Source: Flavobacterium beibuense F44-8 (lineage in GTDB: Bacteria > Bacteroidota > Bacteroidia > Flavobacteriales > Flavobacteriaceae). From it: a stretch of 64,000 nt of DNA. Positions 17,436 through 24,090 of the stretch are shown here, piece after piece (within the stretch, counting starts at the first letter, position 1; each line of letters begins with the position of its first letter). The translations under genes were made by a program, and so were the position numbers. Location of the stretch: NCBI RefSeq assembly GCF_000769915.1, contig NZ_JRLV01000001.1, forward strand, positions 124,001 to 188,000, given 5' to 3'. The notes beneath the pieces were generated by a model that did no database searches, had not been told where the DNA came from, and saw nothing but the letters and a program-made list of their open reading frames with translations.

Positions 17436-18506
17436 ATGAAAAATATTCTTATAGTATTACCCAATTCTAAGTTGGGAGGGGCAGAGCAAATTTTAAAAAT
17501 GATTGCTGAATATCATAAAAATGATGCTGTTTGTGTATTTTTTTTATCTAAAAAAGCTTCTTCTAGTTGGGATTATATTAATGTGAATTTATATTATTCT
17601 TCTTTCAATAATAAATTAGGTGCTATCTTTTCACTTATATTTTTCTTATTAAGAAAGACCAAGTATTGGGATAGAATATATACTTCTCATGTTAGTATAA
17701 CTGGACTCCTTGGTTTGTTTATTCGTTTACGTTTTTTTAAAAAGAAAAAATTTATAGCAAGAGAGTCAACTACAGTTTTTAGTAGGTTTAAGGGAGGGAA
17801 GCTTTTATTATATAAATTAATGTATTTTATAGGTTATTCAAAGGTTGATTTGTTAATATGTCAAACCAATGATATGAAAAATCAATTTGTTAAAGCTATG
17901 CCTAAATTAAATATGAAATTTAAAGTTGTGGTATTAGCTAATCCGATAAGTTTGGTTGAAGCTTCTGTAAAATCAGGTTTTATTTGTGAAGATGAGAATT
18001 ATATTGTTTCAGCGGGTAGATTAATACCCGAAAAAGGATATGATATACTTATAAAATCATTTTCTAAACTTAAGAAAAATAAAGAATATGTTGGCTTAAA
18101 GTTAATTATTCTTGGGGAAGGAATTGAAAGAGACAGTTTGTTAGCCATAGTAAATTCTTTGAAGTTAGCAGATTCGGTGGTTTTTAAGGGGTTTGTTGAT
18201 AATGTATATCCGTATTTTAAAAAAGCAAAACTTTGCGTGGTTTCATCTAGGATGGAAGGGTTTCCTAATGTGCTTTTGCAAATGATGTCTCAAAATAATA
18301 AGGTTGTTTCCACTTCTTGTGCAGGGGGTATTGAAGAAATTAAAGGCCTTTTTGTCTGTAAAGCTAATAATGTTAATGCTCTGTATGAATCGATGGATGA
18401 ATGTTTAAGGAGAGATACAAGTTATTGCAGAATATTATTTGAAGAAGCTTTAAAGGAGAGAAGTGTAAGTAAGTTTACAGACGAAATAGAAACTTTTCTT
18501 CTCTAA
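17436..18506 (+). CDS. Glycosyltransferase, GT4 family (GT-B fold)
   Basis: 356 residues. The C-terminal domain shows the GT4 pattern: ENYIVSAGRLIPEKGYDILIKSF (about 188-210), LIILGEGIERDSL, VVFKGFVDNVYPYFKKAKLCVVSS, MEGFPNVLLQMM. The E-x7-E nucleotide-sugar motif is changed: E274 is present, but the position of the second Glu is Q282. GGAEQILK at the N-terminus fits the donor or acceptor loop. It adds one sugar to the lipid-linked repeat unit in the cytoplasm; donor not predictable. Starts 14 bases after wzy; still within the AT-rich block. Confidence 0.88.
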   Translation: MKNILIVLPNSKLGGAEQILKMIAEYHKNDAVCVFFLSKKASSSWDYINVNLYYSSFNNKLGAIFSLIFFLLRKTKYWDRIYTSHVSITGLLGLFIRLRFFKKKKFIARESTTVFSRFKGGKLLLYKLMYFIGYSKVDLLICQTNDMKNQFVKAMPKLNMKFKVVVLANPISLVEASVKSGFICEDENYIVSAGRLIPEKGYDILIKSFSKLKKNKEYVGLKLIILGEGIERDSLLAIVNSLKLADSVVFKGFVDNVYPYFKKAKLCVVSSRMEGFPNVLLQMMSQNNKVVSTSCAGGIEEIKGLFVCKANNVNALYESMDECLRRDTSYCRILFEEALKERSVSKFTDEIETFLL

Positions 18507-18568
18507 AGAAATAATTATTGATCGCTGTAAAATTATAGACGTTTTTTTAATAGAATTATTTCAAGTTT

Positions 18569-19687
18569 ATGAAAAAACTTTTGATGGTAGTTAATGTTGA
18601 TTGGTTTTTTATTTCACATCGTTTATGTATAGCTCAGGAAACTATAAAACGAGGATGGGAGATAATTGTAGCCTGTGAAGATACAGGTCGTAGAAATGAA
18701 ATAGAAATAGATGGTATTAGATTTATAGATTTCAAATTTTCACGTTCCGGCACAAATCCTTTAGATGAATTAAAAACACTAAAGCAGTTTTATAGTTTGT
18801 ATAAAACCATTAAGCCTGATGTTGTACACCATATTACTTTAAAACCAGTTATATATGGGTCTATAGTGGCGAAATTGCTTAAAATTAACGGTGTTGTAAA
18901 TGCTGTAAGTGGATTGGGTTACAATTTTACAGGAGGTAGACAAGGTGTAACTCAGAAAATAATGGTTAAATTAATGCGCTATGGTTTTAGTCGTGATAGA
19001 TTAACTGTTATTTTTCAGAATGGTGATGATCAAAGGACGTTAGAGCAACTAAAAATTCTGTCAACTAAAAATAATATTATTAGGATAAAGGGTTCAGGTG
19101 TAGATTTGGTGAAATTTTCACACAGCCCTCTAACCTCTTTTGATCGTATAAGGATTTTATTTCCTAGCAGAATGCTTTGGGATAAGGGGGTTCGAGAATT
19201 AAGAGATGCTACAGATTTGTTGAAAGTAAAATACAAGAATAAAATTCAATTTGTGCTTTCAGGTTTAGCTGATAATGGTAATAAGGCTGGAGTTTCGGCG
19301 AGTTATTTAAATGACTGGCAAGATGGAGATTATGTTGTTTGGATTGGGTATCAAAAAAATATGGTAAAAGTTTACCAAGATTCACATGTAGTGATTCTGC
19401 CTTCTTACAGGGAGGGAATGCCTAAAACATTAATAGAGGCTTGTGCTATTGGAAGAGCTATAATCACAACTGATGCAATAGGGTGTAGAGAATGTGTAGA
19501 TGAAGGTGTAAATGGATTTAAGGTAACTGTCGCTAATGCTAATGAATTGGCGAATGCTATTGAGGATGTGGTTAATAATACAGAAGCTATAATTGATATG
19601 GGGAGAGAGTCTCGCTTAAAGGCAGAAAGAGAGTTTGATGTTAACTCTGTTATTGATAGGCATATAGAGATTTATTCTGGTTTTTAA
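18569..19687 (+). CDS. Glycosyltransferase, GT4 family
   Basis: 372 residues. N-terminal WFFISHRLCIAQETIKRG and DVVHHITLKPVIYGSIVAK are typical of the PglA-type branch of GT4. The C-terminal half has ILFPSRMLWDKGVREL, VVWIGYQKNMVKVYQDSHVVILPSYREGMPKTLIEACAIGRA with an intact E-x7-E. Often this group adds the second sugar to a lipid-linked N-acetylated 6-deoxyhexose. It precedes the SDR reductase and the initiating transferase, which fits an early assembly step. Donor unknown. Confidence 0.88.
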   Translation: MKKLLMVVNVDWFFISHRLCIAQETIKRGWEIIVACEDTGRRNEIEIDGIRFIDFKFSRSGTNPLDELKTLKQFYSLYKTIKPDVVHHITLKPVIYGSIVAKLLKINGVVNAVSGLGYNFTGGRQGVTQKIMVKLMRYGFSRDRLTVIFQNGDDQRTLEQLKILSTKNNIIRIKGSGVDLVKFSHSPLTSFDRIRILFPSRMLWDKGVRELRDATDLLKVKYKNKIQFVLSGLADNGNKAGVSASYLNDWQDGDYVVWIGYQKNMVKVYQDSHVVILPSYREGMPKTLIEACAIGRAIITTDAIGCRECVDEGVNGFKVTVANANELANAIEDVVNNTEAIIDMGRESRLKAEREFDVNSVIDRHIEIYSGF

Positions 19688-19698
19688 TTTAAAAATAC

Positions 19699-20610
19699 AT
19701 GAAGCTAATTATAACAGGTGCGTCTGGATTTGTAGGTCAAAACTTTTTAGGATATTTGAAAGGAAAGGAAGTAGATGTTCAGGAGTTGTCATTGAGAGAT
19801 ATATCATGGGAAAATAAAATAGATTTAAAAGCCAATGCTATAGTTCATTTAGCTGGTAAAGCTCATGATACCCGTAAAAATGTTGATGTTAACGAGTACT
19901 TTGAAATAAATCTTGATTTAACAATAAAATTGTTTGACGAATTTTTAAAGTCAGATATAAAAGATTTTTTCTTTTTTAGTTCTGTGAAAGCTGTTGCGGA
20001 CTGTGTTGATAGTGTTTTGTTAGAGAGTACTTTACCTAATCCTCAAACACCATATGGGATTTCTAAATTGAAAGCAGAGCAATATCTGTTAAGTCAAAAA
20101 TTACCATCTGATAAAAGGCTGTTTATTGTTCGTCCATGTATGATACATGGTCCTCAAAATAAAGGCAATTTAAACTTGCTATATAAGATTGTTGAGAAAG
20201 GTGTTCCTTGGTTTTTGGCGGCTTTTAAAAATGAACGATCATTTTTAAGTGTTGATAATCTTAATTTTTTGCTGTATGAAATGATGATCGATAAAAATTT
20301 AGTTTCTGGAGTCTATAATTTTTCAGATGACCAAAGTCTTTCTACTAATCAATTGATTGAGATTATTTCTGATACTTTAGGGAAGAGGTCTAAGTTATGG
20401 AATATACCTATGTGGATTGTTAAAAATGTTGTAAAATTTGGTGATTTAATTCCTTTTATTCCTTTAAATTCAGAGCGATTAAAAAAAATAACAGGAAGCT
20501 ATGTTGTTTCTAATGAAAAAATAAAACAGTCATTAGGAATAAAACAGTTACCTTTAACGGCAGAAAGAGGTTTAGTAATGACAATTAAAAGTTTTAAAAA
20601 TAATAAATGA
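19699..20610 (+). CDS. NAD-dependent sugar epimerase/4-reductase (SDR), possibly QuiNAc/FucNAc pathway
   Basis: 303-residue SDR enzyme. Rossmann motif GASGFVG at 7-13, VHLAGKAHDTRKN at about 50-62, FFSSVKA, and Y-x3-K in TPYGISKLKAE. The AGKAHDT variant and the position directly before the initiating sugar-phosphate transferase are typical of the reductases that convert UDP-4-keto-6-deoxy-GlcNAc to UDP-QuiNAc or UDP-FucNAc (WbpV/WreQ-type). The required 4,6-dehydratase is encoded two genes downstream. Overlaps the next gene by ATGA. Epimerase rather than reductase activity is possible. Confidence 0.78.
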   Translation: MKLIITGASGFVGQNFLGYLKGKEVDVQELSLRDISWENKIDLKANAIVHLAGKAHDTRKNVDVNEYFEINLDLTIKLFDEFLKSDIKDFFFFSSVKAVADCVDSVLLESTLPNPQTPYGISKLKAEQYLLSQKLPSDKRLFIVRPCMIHGPQNKGNLNLLYKIVEKGVPWFLAAFKNERSFLSVDNLNFLLYEMMIDKNLVSGVYNFSDDQSLSTNQLIEIISDTLGKRSKLWNIPMWIVKNVVKFGDLIPFIPLNSERLKKITGSYVVSNEKIKQSLGIKQLPLTAERGLVMTIKSFKNNK

Positions 20611-21155
20611 TACGATTTTTTGATTTTATATTTTCATTGTTTGGAGTTTTACTCCTATGGCCAGTAGGCGTGTTGCTTTATTTGATAGGTTTGTTTGATA
20701 CTGGTCGCCCTATTTTTGTGCAGAAACGTGTCGGTAAAAATAAGAAACCATTTAATTTGTATAAGTTCAGGACAATGCATGTTAGTACAAAATCGGTAGC
20801 TTCCCATTTAACAAGTGCTGCTTCCATTACAAAATTCGGAGGTTTCTTACGGAAATCTAAATTAGACGAATTACCTCAATTGATAAATGTTCTATTGGGA
20901 GATATGAGTCTTGTGGGACCTCGTCCTAATTTGTTTAACCAGATCGAGTTGATAGAAGAGAGAGATAAGAGGAAAGTATATGATTATTTGCCAGGTATAA
21001 CAGGCTTGGCACAGATAAATGAGATTGATATGTCAACACCTGAAAAATTAGCGATTAAGGATGCTGAAATGTTACAAAACTTATCCCTGTCAAGTTATTT
21101 TAAGTATGTGCTTGCTACTGTAGGAGGTAAAGGACAAGGAGATCGTGTGAGGTAA
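20607..21155 (+). CDS. Undecaprenyl-phosphate sugar-1-phosphate transferase (initiating, short PglC type)
   Basis: 182 residues: one N-terminal hydrophobic re-entrant segment (FDFIFSLFGVLLLWPVGVLLYLIGL), then the conserved bacterial sugar transferase domain with KFRTMH, LRKSKLDELPQLINVLLGDMSLVGPRP and LPGITGLAQ. It lacks the four-helix N-terminal domain of WcaJ/WbaP, so it is the minimal monotopic form. It transfers the first sugar phosphate to undecaprenyl phosphate on the inner face of the inner membrane, starting each repeat unit. ATGA overlap with the reductase suggests that the reductase makes its substrate. Confidence 0.92.
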   Translation: MIRFFDFIFSLFGVLLLWPVGVLLYLIGLFDTGRPIFVQKRVGKNKKPFNLYKFRTMHVSTKSVASHLTSAASITKFGGFLRKSKLDELPQLINVLLGDMSLVGPRPNLFNQIELIEERDKRKVYDYLPGITGLAQINEIDMSTPEKLAIKDAEMLQNLSLSSYFKYVLATVGGKGQGDRVR

Positions 21156-21258
21156 ATATTTATTTTTTAGAAGCGGTTATATTAAAGAAAGATAAAAAGA
21201 AAATACTTTATTTAATGTTTTCTTTTTAAGTTAGTTATAGTTTATAAATGTTTTTAGA

Positions 21259-23205
21259 GTGAGTGAGAATAAAAATTATGGTTGGTCTGATTATAGATTC
21301 TGGACGTCATTACATAATTTAGGTTATTTGCCACGTTGGATAATACTGTTACTGGATTTAGTAGTAGTTTCTTCTACGGGTATTGTTTCCTATGTGTTAA
21401 TACATAGGACTGGTGTGTCTATAAAGTCAGATTTATACTTTTTAAGTATACTTATCTATCTATCTATAACATTACTGTCTTTTCGTGCTTTTCGTACATA
21501 TGCAGGTATTATTAGACACTCTTCTTATATAGATGCGGTTAAAATATTTTTTGCCCAGTTTACTACGGCTTTTTTGCTTTTAGCTTTTAACAGTTTGTAT
21601 GAAACTATTACCGGAAATCTTATTTATCTTAATGTCGCTATTTTAATCAATGCCGTATTCTCCTTCAGTTGTCTGTTTTTATATAGGGTATTAGTAAAAC
21701 AGGTTTTTGAAAATTACTTTAATAGTAGTAATGGTAAAAAACTGGTAAGAGCTATTATATATGGTTCGGATGCTAATGCTATTGCTGTTGCTAATGCGCT
21801 GAAGTCTGAAATTCCCGGGCGATTCAAATTAGTTGGTTTTATAGATAAGTCAAGTCATAATAAATCAAAAATGATTTTAGGCTTGCCCATCTTGCAGCAT
21901 AAAAAGAAAATATCTGTGGTGATGAGAGTGTTCAATGCTGAAGCATTGGTTATTGCAGATAAGAGCCTTCTGAAAGAGGAAAAGCTTGCTATTGTAGATG
22001 AATGTTTGGAATTTAATTATAAAGTTTATACAGTTCCTTTGATATCTGACTGGGAAGATCAAAAAGAAATTTCCAGAAAAATTAAAAATTTCCAAATACA
22101 GGATTTGCTTGAACGAAAACCTATAGTTCTTGATAATTATTCAATTTCTTCTCAAATTAAAAATAAAACCATACTTGTAACTGGTGCAGCAGGTTCTATT
22201 GGGAGTGAAATTGTAAGACAGGTTTTGCAGTTTAATCCTAAAAATGTTGTAATGGTTGATCAGGCAGAGACACCTTTACATCAACTGGGACTTGAGGTAA
22301 GTAGAATGGATTCTCAAGCTAATATTGTTTCTATTATTAGTGATATAAGAAATAGGGGGGCTATGGAAGAGGTTTTTAGGAAATACAAGCCTCAGGTTGT
22401 TTATCATGCAGCAGCATACAAACATGTTCCTTTGATGGAGGAAAATCCTTCTCAGGCTATTTTTGTTAATGTTTTAGGGACTAAAAATATTGCCGATTTA
22501 GCTTATGATTATAAGGTAGATAATTTTGTAATGGTTTCCACTGATAAGGCTGTTAATCCAAGTAATGTTATGGGAGCCAGTAAACGTATTGCCGAAAAAT
22601 ATGTTCAGGCTCTACACAATAAAATGATGGTGGAAAACGGACATTGCTCTACAAAATTTATTACTACTCGCTTTGGAAATGTTTTAGGGTCTAACGGTTC
22701 TGTGGTTCCATTATTTACCAAACAAATTGAAGCCGGAGGGCCAATTACTTTAACTCATCCAGATATCATCCGATACTTTATGACTATACCTGAAGCCTGT
22801 CAATTAGTTTTGGAGGCAGGGGCTATGGGTAAAGGAGGCGAAATTTATATATTTGATATGGGTAAACCTGTTAAGATTATAGATCTTGCAAAAAAAATGA
22901 TTCGTTTAGCAGGTTTTATTCCTGATAAGGATATTGAAATCAAAATAATTGGATTAAGGCCAGGGGAGAAGTTGTATGAAGAACTATTGAACGATACTTC
23001 AAAAACATTACCTACGCATCATGAAAAAATTATGGTTGCTCAGGAGGTTTTTGATGATTTTATATGTTTAGGGCATCAGGTGGATGATTTGATAGTGACA
23101 GCTTCAAGTTACTTAGTTGAAGAGGTTGTTTTTAAAATGAAACAAATTGTTCCTGAGTTTATTAGTATGAATTCTGAATTTGCTACTCTTGATAAAAAGG
23201 GTTAA
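21259..23205 (+). CDS. Membrane-bound nucleotide-sugar 4,6-dehydratase (WbpM/CapD-like)
   Basis: 648 residues from a GTG start; the ATG at 21248 is out of frame. Four N-terminal helices (about 25-155), a CoA-binding-like middle domain (about 165-275), then an SDR domain with TGAAGSIGSEIVRQ (about 305-318), YHAAAYKHVPLMEENP, STDKAVNPSNVMGASKR and RFGNVLGSNGSVVPLF. Catalyses 4,6-dehydration of UDP-GlcNAc, giving the 4-keto-6-deoxy intermediate for QuiNAc or FucNAc. Follows the initiating transferase by 103 bases. A stem-loop overlaps its stop codon, marking the end of the assembly operon. Active-site Tyr is replaced by Met in the usual YxxxK position (MGASK), as normal for this family. Confidence 0.93.
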   Translation: MSENKNYGWSDYRFWTSLHNLGYLPRWIILLLDLVVVSSTGIVSYVLIHRTGVSIKSDLYFLSILIYLSITLLSFRAFRTYAGIIRHSSYIDAVKIFFAQFTTAFLLLAFNSLYETITGNLIYLNVAILINAVFSFSCLFLYRVLVKQVFENYFNSSNGKKLVRAIIYGSDANAIAVANALKSEIPGRFKLVGFIDKSSHNKSKMILGLPILQHKKKISVVMRVFNAEALVIADKSLLKEEKLAIVDECLEFNYKVYTVPLISDWEDQKEISRKIKNFQIQDLLERKPIVLDNYSISSQIKNKTILVTGAAGSIGSEIVRQVLQFNPKNVVMVDQAETPLHQLGLEVSRMDSQANIVSIISDIRNRGAMEEVFRKYKPQVVYHAAAYKHVPLMEENPSQAIFVNVLGTKNIADLAYDYKVDNFVMVSTDKAVNPSNVMGASKRIAEKYVQALHNKMMVENGHCSTKFITTRFGNVLGSNGSVVPLFTKQIEAGGPITLTHPDIIRYFMTIPEACQLVLEAGAMGKGGEIYIFDMGKPVKIIDLAKKMIRLAGFIPDKDIEIKIIGLRPGEKLYEELLNDTSKTLPTHHEKIMVAQEVFDDFICLGHQVDDLIVTASSYLVEEVVFKMKQIVPEFISMNSEFATLDKKG

Positions 23206-23216
23206 AATACCCTTTT
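23195..23216 (+). terminator. Stem-loop at the end of the polysaccharide assembly operon
   Basis: AAAAGGGT (23195-23202) pairs with ACCCTTTT (23209-23216) across a 6-base loop; the stem includes the TAA stop of the dehydratase gene. The following TTTTAAC tract is short, so termination may be partial. Confidence 0.5.
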
Positions 23217-23234
23217 AACTAATTATTCGTTTTT

Positions 23235-23259
23235 TTGCATGCAAAAAAAATTATCTTTG
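23235..23259 (+). promoter_or_regulatory. Promoter of the polysaccharide export operon
   Basis: TATCTTTG (23252-23259) is an exact TAnnTTTG match, with TTG at 23235-23237. A perfect 9+9 palindrome (TTTTTTGCA/TGCAAAAAA, 23231-23248) covers the upstream part and could bind a regulator. The start codon is at 23312. Confidence 0.6.
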
Positions 23260-23311
23260 CGCTAGATTAACCAATATTTTCTTCTTAGAAAAATATATCC
23301 ATACCATAAAA

Positions 23312-24088
23312 ATGATAAGAAAGATATTACTTTTTTTTATTGCAGCACTTTTATTTACCTCATGTGTCCCTAGGAAGAAACTAGTGTACTATCAAAATTT
23401 GCCATCGTTTGAAGATGCTCAGCAAAATTTTGAAACCCGAATAAAAGCAGACGACTTATTGATGATAGTTGTTTCAGCTCCTGATGGTGCGGCGAAGGAT
23501 TTTAATTTGCCAATAACTGGGGTGACCGGAACAACTACTTTTAGTGGTAGTATTGATGTAGCATCTTCTCAGCAAAGAATTCAGGCTTATACAGTAAATA
23601 AAAATGGGGAAGTTCAGTTGCCTGTTTTGGGGAATGTGAAAATAAGCGGACTCACAAAAGAAGAGGCTCTTGAGATGCTAAATGAAAAGTTATCTGCTTA
23701 TCTTAAAGAATTTACAATTAATTTGAGGATTGTTAATTTTAAAGTAACCGTTGCCGGAGAAGTTACTAGGCCTGGTGTTGTTTCTGTACAGACAGAAAGG
23801 CTTACCCTGCCTGAGGCTATTGCAATGGCTGGAGATATGAGTATTTATGGTAAAAGGGATAATGTATTGGTAATACGTGAAATTGATGGTGTTAAGACTT
23901 ATAATTATATAGATATGACTAAAGCTGATTTTATTAATTCACCTTTTTATTATCTTACTCAAAATGATTATGTGTATGTAGAACCGAATAAAACTAGGAT
24001 AAACTCATCTGGTGTTGGTCCTAATGTAAGTGTGCTTATATCTGCAACTTCAATATTAATTTCACTTATTGCTCTATTAACTAGATAA
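23312..24088 (+). CDS. Polysaccharide export outer-membrane lipoprotein (Wza-like)
   Basis: 258 residues, lipoprotein signal with lipidated C18 (LLFTSC). Polysaccharide export (PES) domain at about 40-125 (IKADDLLMIVVSAP, YTVNKNGEVQLPVLGNVKISGLT) and a SLBB domain at about 150-235 (VTVAGEVTRPGVVSVQ). A hydrophobic C-terminal helix (SVLISATSILISLIALL) probably spans the outer membrane. Much shorter than E. coli Wza (379 residues), as usual in Bacteroidota. Two bases separate it from the kinase gene; the two form the export and copolymerase pair. Confidence 0.93.
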   Translation: MIRKILLFFIAALLFTSCVPRKKLVYYQNLPSFEDAQQNFETRIKADDLLMIVVSAPDGAAKDFNLPITGVTGTTTFSGSIDVASSQQRIQAYTVNKNGEVQLPVLGNVKISGLTKEEALEMLNEKLSAYLKEFTINLRIVNFKVTVAGEVTRPGVVSVQTERLTLPEAIAMAGDMSIYGKRDNVLVIREIDGVKTYNYIDMTKADFINSPFYYLTQNDYVYVEPNKTRINSSGVGPNVSVLISATSILISLIALLTR

Positions 24089-24090
24089 AA

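Noticed and set aside
21248..21258. ATG at 21248 as start of the dehydratase gene
   Set aside because: That frame stops after four codons; the GTG at 21259 is in the right frame and gives the expected N-terminus.
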